Assembly (NCBI GenBank): GCA_030272155.1
Contig: CP126196.1
Location: 3,472,001 to 3,536,000, forward strand
Length of the DNA: 64,000 nucleotides
Reading direction: 5' to 3'
DNA from: Tetradesmus obliquus
Lineage: Eukaryota > Chlorophyta > Chlorophyceae > Sphaeropleales > Scenedesmaceae
The notes beneath the pieces are model-generated. The model was not told the DNA's origin. It was given only the letters and a program-made list of their open reading frames with translations, and did not search any database. Below, one piece after another: positions 35,274 to 46,397 of this stretch; position 1 is the first letter of the stretch; every line of letters begins with the position of its first letter. Made by a program: the position numbers and the translations under genes.

Positions 35274-36071
35274 GGGCTGCGACAGCAGTGGCAGCGCTGG
35301 TCACAGAAAAGGGAAAGGGAGAGCAACAAAAAAACAGCCGCAGGAAGGGGGAGCAGTGACAGCAGCAGTAGCTGCTGCTGCAGTATTTGCGGCTGCATAC
35401 GTGCTAGAAGTGACCGGTCAGTGACAGCTGCAGCTGTGGCATCGGCATCGGCATTGTCCAGTTCCGCACTTTCCAAGTGGCAGGTTCGTCACGAAGTTGT
35501 GGAATCGGGGCTTGGCCACCTGTCTACAGCCTGACGCACGTCAAGTCTGCTGCACTGGTATGAGCAGCCGGCTTTGTACTGCAAATCCAACCTTCTTCAT
35601 GTGTGTTTCGCATGGAAACCGTGCTTCCTGCAACCACTTACACATAAACCTGTACGAAGTACGCCGGTGTAATCTGCGGGATCCCGCTTTTGACACTGTG
35701 CTTCCTGCAGTTCTTTGCACGCTGCACTGCAGCGGCTGCAGTACTGCAGGCGCAGGTCCACCGTTTCTGCCCAAGGCGCTTTGCAGGTATTGAGGCACCT
35801 GGTATTTGCCTTCGAGCAGTCAGGTCCTTACGTTTGAGGCTATTGGCACTGTCACGGCGCTGACGTCGCAGAACGGACGCTCGTACTTTGTTTGCGTGAT
35901 CCCGGTGTTCCGACAAGCCGCTGACACACTCCGCAACGCCGCCAACACCATGCATCTTGTTTCACCGTCGAAAATTCATGGTTGGTGCAATGAAGCTCCC
36001 ACCACACACCCACAGCTGTCACCGCAGGCAACACCAAACAGCACCCATTGCAAACTCCCTGCTGCAGGCCC
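35272..36071. other. Convergent spacer
   Basis: Lies between the basic-protein gene (+) and the D27-like gene (-), both 3' ends. No conserved coding sequence apparent. Confidence 0.45.
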
Positions 36072-37385
36072 TTACGGCTTCAAGATGTTGGGGCAGTTCC
36101 CGCCGTCTGTCTGCTTGCTGCTGCTGCTGCTGCTGCAGTCTGCGTAGCGTGCTGCTCTGCTGGGGCACTGCTGGAAGCATGGCGTGCTGAAGGCTTCATC
36201 TAGTTGCTGCGGCAGGGGGGTCTTGCCAAAGCTGAACCTGCATACGCAGCGAAACATAACGTTATATATATGTTAACATTTGATGGCAGGTCAGCCACCG
36301 ACTATTGCCAGGGACCGCCACGCTGCACCCTGCGCAACACTTCGGCATTGCTTGCTAACTGCTCAGTCGTGCTGCATCAGTGCTTATGCATCAGCTGTAC
36401 TGCCAAGGCTCAGCAAATGTACATTGCACAAATTTGCATTGTAGATTGTCAATCTAGTTGCAACTCGGTGCTCACTGGCAGGAGAAGTCCTCATAGTTGG
36501 GGGTCATGGTAAGGGGCAGGCCCATGTCCTTCTCAAAAAACTCCTGCAAGCAGCCACAGGAGCAGCAGCAGCCGCAGCAGCAACGGCAGGTCAAGTCACA
36601 AAAGTACACCACAACCTCTTCTGCCATTGTTCCATCTGGAGAAGCCCCAGGTGACTTTAAGACGGCCTTTGCATTACATTACATTACATTACATGCTCCA
36701 CTCAACGAGGAGTGGGAACCCCAGTCAGGAGCCAACGAGAGGCTCATAGGCTCAATGTGCTGCAGTTGGGTTAGGTTTAGGGGCCTAAGCCCTAAAACTT
36801 TAACTTAATGGCACGCATTGCAGGCAGCAACCAAGCTTTGGCAAATGACACAGCGGGTGCTCCCTAGGGATGCTGGAGCCATAACCTAACACTTGCAGGT
36901 GCTCATACAAGAGCAACTGCATGCGAAAAGGCAGTTTTAGGCATGGTGAATGCACAACTGCGCACCTTCAAGCATGCAAGCGCCTGATGCTGGAATGCAA
37001 GCCCTGCATGTAGAACTGTACTACATAGCATGCTGCCACAGCACGCACCTGTGTGGGCACTTTGCAGCTGTTGATGCAGATGGATGCGCAGCCAGCCTGC
37101 TCCAGGTAGCGGCAGCGCTCCACTAGCACCCCCATGCCCTCGCCCACCTGCGCAGAACATGCAGTCACAAGCAGTCCACAGTGGACATAGTGCAGCACGG
37201 ACAGACACTGAAAAGCAGTCCAGCGGGGGCGGCAGTGCTCCACCAGCACTTCCATGCCCTCACCCACCTGCGCGGAACACACATCCAGTGCAGCAGTACA
37301 TGCTTTAGGGGCCATTCAGCAGGAGCGGTGCAATCTACCATGCTGGTTCAATGCTTGATAAGCTGCACAATTGCCAGCACGGCTC

Positions 37386-37427
<42 letters not shown>

Positions 37428-38048
37428 ATTGCTGCCGCCGCTGCTGCTGCCGCCGCCGCTGCTGCTCACCGAGCCGTCGTCCAGTTCCACGTCGTTGACC
37501 TTACAAGGGCCCATCAGCCACTGACACGTCAGCTGCTGCCTCCACTGCTGCTGCTGCAAATCGCTGCTATTGCTGCTGCTGCTGCTCACCGAGCCGTCGT
37601 CTAGCTCCACATCATTGACCTTGCAGGGGCCCATTAGCCACTGGCACGTCAGCGCAGTGGCCAGCGCATTCAGCTTGCAGGAAAACTCCGGAAGCGGTGT
37701 TGAAAACATGACCTGCAGGCCAGCAGCAGCAGCAGCAGCAGCAGCAGGGTTAGCGGCGACAGCAGCAGCAGCAACAACAACAACAGGGGCAGCACTCTCA
37801 AGAGTGTAAAATGCATGCAGTGGCAGCCAGAAAGGCACAGAGATACATGGCAGCAGGTTGCTGATTTTCTAAGCAGGCCTGCTGCTAATCTACTCAGCAG
37901 GTCAGCGCTGCTGCCAGCAACTGTTCTGCTGCAGGGCAGGCTCGCCGTCTGACCTCCTACCCTACCTGCCACATGTTCCTCTGCAGGACTGCTGGAGATC
38001 TGCACTTGCTGCACCTGTATCTGCTACCGATAACCTGACCAAGCTGCC

Positions 38049-38083
<35 letters not shown>

Positions 38084-38627
38084 CGCACCTTGAAGGCCCC
38101 AGGCAGCCAAGATGGGAAGAGTGAGTTCAGGATGCGTCGAGTAGTCAGCTGCACCTCCCGCGCTTCGCTGTAGCTGGCATTGAGCCTGCGGGTGAGGTCG
38201 ATGATGGCTTCGTACCTGGCAGTACATTGGCAGTACATTGAGGGTAATGCAAAGGGTAGCACAGCATCAAAGAACTGAGCTGGCACGCAGTGTACAAACG
38301 AATGCCTGCAGGTTCTAGACACAGCGTGTCAATATAAACGCTTGCTATGGCTGACTTCGCAGAAAAAAACATGTGGATAACCCGTGCTGCAAGGAAATGT
38401 ATGAGACACCTGTTGCATACATACCCCGATAGCTGCGAGTCGCTGCCGATGGCAGCCACCATTTTGCGCCTGAACAGAGCCATGACCACTTGGTTCAGTG
38501 GCTGGCTGTCGATTGCTGCATAGTCAGGCACAGGTTCCAGTGGCCCTGCTTGGCGCGTGGCTGCTGCTGCTTTACTATGGCTAAACCGCAGCTGCTGCAG
38601 CCGTTGCTGATTGTGTGGTCTGCACAC
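36072..38627 (-). CDS. D27-like (DUF4033) carotenoid isomerase
   Basis: Homologue of plant DWARF27, an iron-containing plastid all-trans/9-cis beta-carotene isomerase that starts strigolactone synthesis; algal members have uncertain roles. Six minus-strand exons (38627-38425, 38215-38089, 37712-37590, 37147-37049, 36543-36476, 36237-36072) join in phase to about 261 aa. Motifs in order: PLNQVVMALFRRKMVAAIGS; YEAIIDLTRRLN; LNSLFPSWLPGAF; MFSTPLPEFSCKLNALATAL then TCQWLMGPCKVNDVE; VLVERCRYLEQAGCASICIN then SCKVPTQ; EFFEKDMGLPLTMTPNYEDF then SCQFSFGK; and the C-terminal Cys region STPCFQQCPSR. The N-terminus is basic and Ser/Ala-rich, compatible with a transit peptide; an earlier first exon is possible. 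Exon 5 ends inside codon CAG, avoiding the TGA that follows. Introns contain copies of exons 3 and 4. Confidence 0.95.
37090..37270 (-). repeat. Duplicate of D27-like exon 4 acceptor end
   Basis: The exon 4 start (gcgcag/gtgggcgagggcatgg on the minus strand, 37147) is preceded by a similar copy starting at about 37269, period 122, which diverges after CGCTGCCGC-like sequence. Confidence 0.85.
37464..37665 (-). repeat. In-frame tandem duplicate of D27-like exon 3 end with donor
   Basis: The exon end coding LTCQWLMGPCKVNDVELDDG plus donor GTGAGC is repeated 120 bp downstream on the minus strand (donors at 37589 and 37469). The 21 codons LTC...DGS are identical in protein but differ at 8 silent sites. 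The sequence between the two donors is open and in frame. Confidence 0.95.
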
Positions 38628-38646
38628 GAGCGGCTGCCCTCTGCTG

Positions 38647-38680
<34 letters not shown>

Positions 38681-39256
38681 AGCGGAGATTCCTGCAAGCA
38701 GTGCAAGACCCAAAGTCACCCTGGCTCGGTCAATGCCAACCAACGTGGGAAACCCTTATGCAACTGTAACCATTCACATGTTCAGGGCAAGGCTGCTGCT
38801 TACAAGAGTGGCACATGTTGCTCATGTTGCCAACCCAATGATGCACCTTCAGGCAACAGAGCACTGTGCCAGCAGCACTCGCCTGTGTCTTGATCCTGCG
38901 GCAGGCCGGTGCTGACAGTTAAGCACATTGGGCATGATTACTGCCTGTGACATTGTGTACGCAATGTGCTGGCGGTTTGCTGCTGAGTACCAGGCTCAGG
39001 TGTCTTGAGGGCCAGTCACAGAAGTGCACAATTCGTGAGCTTTGATCAACCTTCGACATCTTTAAGGACACCAAAGTGATTTTAGATCATTTCAATCAAC
39101 AATCTGTGACCGTCCATGTACTTTTGGAGTTCAGTTCGACGGTCCACTTCCCGTAACCGAGTGGCGTACTTCACCCCGGGCGCCAGTCCCCTGTTGACTT
39201 GCGGCTAGATCGTTTGTCACATCTCCTTTATCACTTGCAAGACACGTAAGACCACC
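38628..39256. promoter_or_regulatory. Divergent spacer between D27-like and coiled-coil genes
   Basis: 629 bp between two divergent ATGs. It includes a CTG run near 38645, which may belong to an unrecognised first exon of the D27-like gene. No core promoter motif identified. Confidence 0.35.
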
Positions 39257-42200
39257 ATGGCTAGCACGCTGAACGCCTTCGAGCTGCTGCAGCAGGCCGG
39301 TGGGTTGCCGAGCGGCAACAAGACCAAGAAGAAGAAGAACAAGAAGCCAGCAGCAGCAAAGGAGGTGGATGAGGCCCCCGTGGTGCAGGAGGTGGCCAGC
39401 GGGGATGCCGAAATCGCCCCTGAGGCAACCGCTGTGCCCATTCTGGAGAAGAGCGCCCGCACGTTCAAGACGGGTGGTGACAGGATTAAGCTGTGGAAGG
39501 ACTGGATCCGACAGGTGCGTCAGCAGCTGGCAGGTGGCCCGTGCCCGCTGCAACCGACTGTACCCACCCTAACCCACCTGCCAACTTCCCTGGCCATTCT
39601 GTTCTGTATTGCAGGCCACTGACCGGGGCGCCAAGGCGCTCAAGTACAAGGCAGCTGATGGCAGCGTGATCGGCTTCAAGGAGGTGAGCAGCAGCTGAAT
39701 GGTGTGGCGCCTGGGTCCCACCACATACACAGGACAGCAGGACAGCAGCAGATTGGTTGCTGGTCCCCACCACTGAAGTTGCAGCAACGGTGCTGTAGGC
39801 ACGCTTGCTATGCCAAGTGCCATGCAGACGTGATTACAGATAGAAACGTTTGTGCAGCTGTCCTGCAAGCTGCCCTGCTCACCTTGAGCCTGCCTCATGC
39901 TGACTCACCTCGCCTGCACATGGCTGGTGTCCAGCAGCAGTACACATGTTGTCGGAGTGGCTCTCACCATTTGCAAGCGCTCCCAACACCCTTACCATCT
40001 GCAAATGCTCCCAGCACCCACATGTCACGACTGCTCCTATTGAGTCTCAAGCTGCCTATTGCTAATTTATCATCAACCCTGCCGTGACCGCCGCACTTGG
40101 TTGCTGCAGCGGGTGCTGCTTCGCAGCCGGGCTCTGGGATCACCATGGAGTCCTGCGTGACCTTCTCGCCATATAAAACACCCTAGCGCCCAACACTAAC
40201 ACATAAATTTTCCCGCCTTGACACTGCTGTCGTCCCTCCTCGCAGCTGCTGCTGCGCAGCCGGGCGCTGGAGATCACCGTGGAGTCCTGCGTGACCTCAC
40301 CACTCACCCCCGAGCAGTCCCACAGCCTGCAGCAGCTGCTGGGCGCTTTCATCCCCCGCGTGGATGCAGCAGCACTGGCCTCAGCCATCTCCCGCCTGGC
40401 TGAGCTGCTGGCAGAAGATGCGCAGAGCTTCGACACCACTGGGGCAGCGCAGCGCGCCGTGCACGTGGTGATTGGCACGCTGAAGAGCAGGGACGAGGCG
40501 GCGCCGGTGGCCAAGCCAGCCAGCCTGCAGGACCGCCTGGCAGGTGCGCTGCCTTGGGTTGATGTGCTGGCAGCACTGTGGTTGCATGTGCTGGGAGGTC
40601 GTGCAGCACTCTTTCGCGCAGCGCGCATCTCCTCTGCTACCTTGTGTTTCTGGGGCCTGCCACCTTATGTTTCTGGGGCCTGATGCCTTCTCCTCCTGCA
40701 AACAACAACAACAACAACTACCTGCTGCTGCTGCTTTCTTGACTTCTCCACACTTGTTCCAACCCCTCGCAGCCATCGCGAGGCTAGCAAGCAGCACGGC
40801 TTCCTGGCCAGTGTGGAGAAGCTGGTGTGTGTGAGAGACTGCTACATGTGGGCCTGGGTTTCGTGTCTCTTACCCCTTGCAATTGTTCTCTGGAAACAAA
40901 CATCCTCCTGCTGCTGCTGCTGCTGCAGCCATCGAGCGTGAGGCGTCCAAGCAGCACGGCTTCCTGGCCAGTGTGGAGAAGCTGGTGGCTGACCCCTCCA
41001 AGGCGCGCAGCGCAGGCCAGGGCTCCGGCATCTCCAAGTGAGTGAAGCTGGCAGCATCGCTGCACCTTGTTTGTATTGGTTGTAGCAGCAGCAGCCTGGA
41101 TTCCAGTGTGTGTGGCGGACCACAGCAAGGAGCGCAGCGCGGGCCAGGGCTCCGGCATCTCCAAGTGCGTAAAGCAGTGCAGCAGTGTAGTGTGTTTTGT
41201 CATAGTATGACTTCATTAGCTGCAGCACTAGCAGCAGCGGCAGTGTAGTGTGTTTGGTTGTAGTGTGGCTTCAGCAGCTGCAGCTGCAGCACTAGCAGCA
41301 GCAGAGGGGGCGAGAAGGGGTCTCACAGACAGTGCCAGCAGCAGCTGGCGTGGAGCCTTGTCATCTGAGGAGTGCAGGTGCTGGAGCACACAGCTGGTGC
41401 AACATGCGCCAGCCATACACGCAGCAGCAGCAGCAGCTCTGTGGCCCTCACATCAGCCCTGAAGAAGCTGCATTGGTAGAAGGCTGACCTGCGCTGCGCA
41501 TCATGTTCACCTCGGCTATATGTCGAACACGCGCACTTGTCCCTGCCCGCACAGACACCCACACCTTTCCCGCTACGTCTCTGCCTCTTTTTGCCGCTGC
41601 TGCAACTCCATTACCTTCCCTCACCGCCACACGCACCAACAGGCAGCACGTGGACAGCGCCAAGGAGCTGGTCAAACTGTACGGCCAGAAGTTTGACCTG
41701 CTGCAGCCTGACAGCGCGGGCGCGGCCAAGTCCAGCAGCGGCAGCGGCCCCAGCGCGGCCACCATTACTGCGCTGGAGGAGCTCAAGGCAGTCATCAGCA
41801 ACCACCTGCAGGTGCGTTTTTTTTATCCTATATTGTTTATATGATGTGTTATTAAACAACATTTTGTAAGGCGCTGGAGGAGCTCAAGGCAGTCATCAGC
41901 ACCCACCTGCAGGCGCGCTGATTCATAAAGTTGTTTAGCCAGTACTAATGTAGCTACTGGGCTGCCAGGTGAAGCAGGGGTGTTTGAAGGTATGGGAGGT
42001 GATGTAATTGTTGTGAATGTGCGCCTGCAGCGCCCCAGCGCCCTCGAAGAGCTGGAGGCAGTCATCAGCAACCACCTGCACATGCGCTTCATTCCAGTCA
42101 CCTGCACAGCTGCTGGGTTTGGGGCAGGATGTGCGTGGCATTCAGAGCCAGGACAGGCCCCAGTGCGCCAACACCCTGCACACCTTTGGATGTTGCTGAT

Positions 42201-43261
42201 GTCTTGTTGCTGATGTCGCTTGCTTGCAGGATGCGCGCGCCATCGAGAACAAGGAGAGCAGCGTGAAGGGCGGTGCAATGTCCAAGGAGGCGCAGCGCGC
42301 GCAGGCAGTGGCTGCACTGCGGCGTGAGGAGGCGGTGCTGGCGCAGCAGGCCTCAGACATTGCGTCACAGGTGCGGCGCAGCGCAGGCTGGTCTGCCTTG
42401 CTCATGTTGGCATGCTTGTGGTGATGTGTATGTTAAGGGGTTGGACAGGTGGTGGCGGTGTCGGTTGCGTGAGGAGGCAGTGCTGGCCCAGCAGGTCTCA
42501 GACATTGCGTCGCAGGTGCGGGGGGATTGCTGTGACGCTCGTCTATTCTAGGCTTGTGTGTGATTGTAGTGGTGGCAGTGGTGCAGGGAGCAGGTGGTGC
42601 TGGCCCAACAGGCCTCAGCAAACGATTCAAAGGTGCGCCAGTGTTCTATGCGTGTGGTGGTGTTGGTTGTGGAAGTGGCGCGAGGAGGCACTGCTGTTGT
42701 AGCAGGCCTCAGACATTGCCTCACAGGTGCGGAGCAGCGCAGGCTGGTTTGCCATGCACATCTTCGCTTGTGGTGCTGGTGCTGTGTACTGTGTTGACTG
42801 TGTTGATGACCGAAAACAAGGATGCGGTGCTGCGCGTGCTCTCCTGATGTCTTGTTTGTGTGTGCGGCCATGCTGGTGCGCGCGCTGGAGGCGCAGCGGT
42901 CTCAGCTGCGCGGCCAGGTCGTGGATGTGCCACATGTGCATTGGTCTAAACAGTGTTGCAACGTGTTGCCTTGTTGCTGCACACCCACTGCAGGTGCGGG
43001 CGCTGGAGGCGCAGCTGTCGCAGCTGCGGGGCCAGGCCGCCGAGGTGGAGGACAAGCGGCTGCGGCTGCAGCAGCGCCAGGCGGCGGCGCTGGAGGCGCT
43101 GTCCGCGACCACGGGCCGCAAGATGTCGGTGAGCTGGCTTGATGGATGAACTTTTGTCGCAAAAGGCTTGTCACGAATGGGTTTCAGCGAGACAAGACAG
43201 TTTTTTGGTTCAGGAGACCAGTTGACTGGTTGTAGTTTGGTCTCAGCTCTCATATCCTTGC

Positions 43262-43318
<57 letters not shown>

Positions 43319-46300
43319 GCAGCACGCGGTGTGCGCATACCCACTCCACATTGTACTGTGGTACGTTCCGCATACGTCCTGCTGCTTGGCCGCTGACTTT
43401 TGTTGCTTTCCTGCTGCAGGGCCTGAGCGCGCAGCACTACCACGAGGAGCTGGCAGCCACGCAGCAGCTGCTGGTGCTGGTTGACCCCTCGCGCGTGGCA
43501 GCACCCGCAAGCCAGCTGGCAGCAGCGCAGGGCGAGGCAGGCAACACCGCGGCCGCCTACATGGGGGCGGTGCGCGCGCTGCTGCAGATGAGCAGCAGCA
43601 GCCTGGCGGATGTGCCTGGCAAGGTGGTGTTCTGCAGGCAGCGCATCTCACAGGTGAGGCACTTGCTAAGCGGCGCTTGATTGGTGTGAAAACAGCAGGG
43701 AAGTAGTGTTGTGGCACTGTTTTTGTGGTTGACAGATGTGTGCGCGGCAAGTGTGTTCTGCAAGCAGCTCATCTCGCAGGTGAGGCCACGTACTCAACAC
43801 ATACTGCCTGGGCACTGTGGTGTGTTGCATTAGTGTTCTAGAAAGTTGGCATTCTTTGTTTCAGCTGTGTGCCCGGCAAGGTGGTGTTCTGCAGGCAGCG
43901 CATCTTGCAGGTGAAAATTTGACCTCCATGTATGCTTTCGTCTGATGTATGCGGCTTTTAAGAAGTGTGTTACTTTGGCAGCACCCCCATCTCAGCAACT
44001 GCTGACATTGCTGCTGCCGCTGCTGCAGGCTGAGAAGCTGGCCAGCCTTGGGGACCTGGGCAAGGAGAAGTCCCGCCGCCAAGATGCTTATGCAGCACTT
44101 TGTGTAACTGAACCACTGCTGCTGTTGCTGCTGCTGCTGCAGGCTGAGAAGCTGGCCAGCCTTGGGGGCCTGGGCAAGGAGAAGAGCGCCAAGACGCTGG
44201 CGGAGAGTGAGAAGCTACTGGCTGACACGGTGAAGCACTGCGAGGAGATGGTGGCGGGCGCGACCACGGCACTGGAGGGCATGCGCAGCAGGTGCGAGCT
44301 GATTGTTGTCATGTGGGTGCAGTTTGGGTGACAGGCCGTGAGTTAGAAGCTGGACAACAAAGATACGATCAGCCACATCAAAGGGCAGTACACTGACACA
44401 TCATACATCCACCGCGTGCGCGGGTTCCCCGCCTTCAGCGCTGAGCAGCATGCGGAGCTTTCGCAGGCAGCATACGGCATTAATAATTCAATGGGCCGTA
44501 TCAAACGATAGTACACTGACATATGTGTCCCATCTATTGCCGCAGGTTCCCCGCCTTCAGCCCTGAGCAGCAGGCGGAGCTGTCGCAGCTGGCGTACGAG
44601 ATCGAGGACATGATGAGCCACATCAAGGGCCAGTACGAGCTGGCCATGGGCGCAGTGCGTGGCCAAGCGCCCGGTGCAACGCCTGCAGGGCCCTACAACG
44701 CAGCAGCGCAGGGCGCACCCGTGGCTGGTGAGTGGCGCGAGGTGGCGTGCTGCTGTGGAGGAAACCATGGCTGCTGTGTGTTTGTGTGTGTCCTTGGGGT
44801 CTCAGCATCTAGTGTGCAGGGCGCACCTGTGGCTTGTGAGCAAATGCAGGCATAGTGCTGGATGCTTCGAAAGCCTGGATGCCTGCTATATGGTGTGCAG
44901 TGGAGCGGTTGCATGCCTCGTTGTGGCTGCTGCGGCAACTGTGCAAGGCAATGCAGTGGACCACGCAGGTGGCACCCACTTTCACAGCATCGGCTCCTGA
45001 AGCTCACCATTAACATCCCATGTGCATCCGGTGCTGCTGCTGCTGCGCAGGCCTGCCTGGCGGCGTGCCTGTGGGTGCGCCCGTGGGTGGCGCCTTTGTG
45101 CCTGCACCCGGCGGCCCTACTGGCGTGAGGCCTGTGGGCGGCCTGGGCCCCATCATGCCCCCGTCAAGGTGGGTGGCGCTGCAGTTACAGTACTGGATGC
45201 GTTTCTTTAATACATGTGTAGGCCGGCGGTGCTTCAGCTTGACTTGCGGTGTTGACCTACAGCGCAAACAATGATTTAGTGTAGTGGGGGCATGCGGCGC
45301 CACTGGCGTGAAGCCCGTGGGACGCCTGGGCCCTATCATGCCTCCTTTCAGGTGAGTCTGGGCCCTATCATGCCTCCTTTCAGGTGAGTCTGGGCCCTAT
45401 CATGCCTCCTTTCAGGTGAGTCTGGGCCCTATCATGCCTCCTTTCAGGTGAGTCTGGGCCCTATCATGCCTCCTTTCAGGTGAGTCTGGGCCCTATCATG
45501 CCTCCTTTCAGGTGAGTCTGGGCCCTATCATGCCTCCTTTCAGGTGAGTCTGGGCCCTATCATGCCTCCTTTCAGGTGAGTCTGGGCCCTATCATGCCTC
45601 CTTTCAGGTGAGTCTGGGCCTATCATGCCTCCTTTCAGGTGAGTCTGGGCCCTATCATGCCTCCTTTCAGGTGAGTCTGGGCCCTATCATGCCTCCTTTC
45701 AGGTGAGTCTGGGCCCTATCATGCCTCCTTTCAGGTGAGTCTGGGCCCTATCATGCCTCCTTTCAGGTGAGTCTGGGCCCTATCATGCCTCCTTTCAGGT
45801 GAGTCTGGGCCCTATCATGCCTCCTTTCAGGTGAGTCTGGGCCCTATCATGCCTCCTTTCAGGTGAGTCTGGGCCCTATCATGCCTCCTTTCAGGTGAGT
45901 CTGGGCCCTATCATGCCTCCTTTCAGGTGAGTCTGGGCCCTATCATGCCTCCTTTCAGGTGAGTCTGCTGCGTTTGCATCAATGTTGGATTGGTGTGAAC
46001 AGAGAGAGGCAGGTGATGCTTCTGTCATGTTTTGGCTTGCAGCTGACAGTATAGGTGGGTAACCCAAGGCTGAGTGTCTCGCCTTGCCTGCGCGCCGGGG
46101 ACCGTGTGCGCAGCACTCCACGTTGCCCTGTGGCCACCTGCAACGGCACTCCTGTGGCCACATCATATACCTGTGGTTTTGACGTCTGCATCTCCTCCTT
46201 GTTCCTGCACCTGCAGCGCTGCACCCGGCCCTGTGGCCACCTCAAACGGCAGCCACGCACCCAAGCCCGCACCAGCAGCCGCTGCTGCCCCGCGACCTGC

Positions 46301-46397
46301 GTCTGCAGCAGCAGCAGTAGCGGCTGCGCCGGCCCCCAAAGCAGCAGCAGACGGCTTCCAGCAGGTCGGCGGCAAGAAGAACAGGCGGAAAGCCTGA
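39257..46397 (+). CDS. Coiled-coil protein with Pro/Gly/Ala-rich tail, unknown function
   Basis: Twelve exons (39257-39514, 39615-39683, 40246-40543, 40929-41037, 41643-41811, 42230-42370, 42994-43128, 43420-43653, 44143-44291, 44546-44727, 45051-45168, 46217-46397) join in phase at every junction: 2043 nt, 680 aa. The N-terminus has a Lys block (KTKKKKNKKP), then KTGGDRIKLWKDWIRQ. The middle is mostly predicted coiled coil: ALRREEAVLAQQASDIASQ, VRALEAQLSQLRGQAAEVED and YEIEDMMSHIKGQYELAM. The tail is Pro/Gly/Ala-rich (GGVPVGAPVGGAFVPAPGG) and ends with GFQQVGGKKNRRKA. I do not recognise the family; the basic termini and coiled coil suggest a scaffold or RNA-associated protein, which is inference. 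Almost every intron holds reiterated exon ends, and intron 11 contains the 32-bp array. Confidence 0.82.
40104..40990 (+). repeat. Duplicated acceptor ends of coiled-coil exons 3 and 4
   Basis: An exon 3-like start at 40104-40163 precedes the true exon at 40246 (both contain ggagtcctgcgtgacct). An exon 4-like copy at about 40771-40832 precedes the true exon at 40929 and shares 38 identical bases (core gcttcctggccagtgtggag). The exon 4 donor end is likewise echoed at about 41118-41172. Confidence 0.85.
41800..42085 (+). repeat. Three copies of coiled-coil exon 5 end
   Basis: The block coding LEELKAVISNHLQ precedes the true donor at 41812. It recurs with changes at about 41872-41915 and 42030-42085 (LEELEAVISNHLH). 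The later copies have lost the consensus donor. Confidence 0.85.
42325..42735 (+). repeat. Four copies of coiled-coil exon 6 end plus donor
   Basis: The REEAVLAQQASDIASQ-coding end with GTGCGG donor occurs at 42371 (true), about 42515, 42634 and 42728. Copy 2 differs by three silent and one replacement change; copies 3 and 4 carry disruptions, including a TAG. Confidence 0.88.
42860..43045 (+). repeat. Duplicated acceptor end of coiled-coil exon 7
   Basis: A copy starting at about 42870 (gtgcgcgcgctggaggcgca) precedes the true exon at 42994, roughly 124 bp apart. It lacks a convincing acceptor. Confidence 0.85.
43264..43316. repeat. (CA)26 dinucleotide microsatellite
   Basis: Perfect CA run in intron 7 of the coiled-coil gene, about 100 bp upstream of the exon 8 acceptor. 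Confidence 0.97.
43620..44190 (+). repeat. Reiterated ends of coiled-coil exons 8 and 9
   Basis: The exon 8 donor end (gtgttctgcaggcagcgcat) is at 43654 (true donor), 43780 and 43912. The exon 9 acceptor end (gctgagaagctggccagcct) starts at 44028 and at the true 44143. Intron 8 is therefore built largely from copies of its own borders. Confidence 0.88.
44345..44600 (+). repeat. Duplicated segments of coiled-coil exon 10
   Basis: A copy of the exon start (ggttccccgccttcagcgct) lies at 44419, 127 bp before the true exon at 44546. A degraded copy of the exon's middle (atcagccacatcaaagggca) lies near 44368 and a further relic near 44490-44520. Confidence 0.85.
45326..45964 (+). repeat. 32-bp tandem array, 20 copies, each unit carrying adjoining 3' and 5' splice sites
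   Basis: The unit ctgggccctatcatgcctcc + tttcaggtgagt is repeated 20 times over 639 bp; one copy (near 45616) lacks one C, the rest appear identical. Its first 25 bases derive from the end of coiled-coil exon 11 (GLGPIMPP-coding) and its last 7 from the intron donor. An intermediate, longer duplicate (about 45297-45358) links it to the true exon end at 45168. It lies in intron 11. Confidence 0.97.

Noticed and set aside
35223-35480. Reassignment of TAG to Gln, as in some other green algae
   Set aside because: TAG also terminates the RWP-RK, Nudix and small-protein genes at sensible ends, so the standard code holds.
45326-45964. CRISPR-like array
   Set aside because: Units are directly abutting with no spacers, derive from the adjacent exon end, and the context is a eukaryotic intron.
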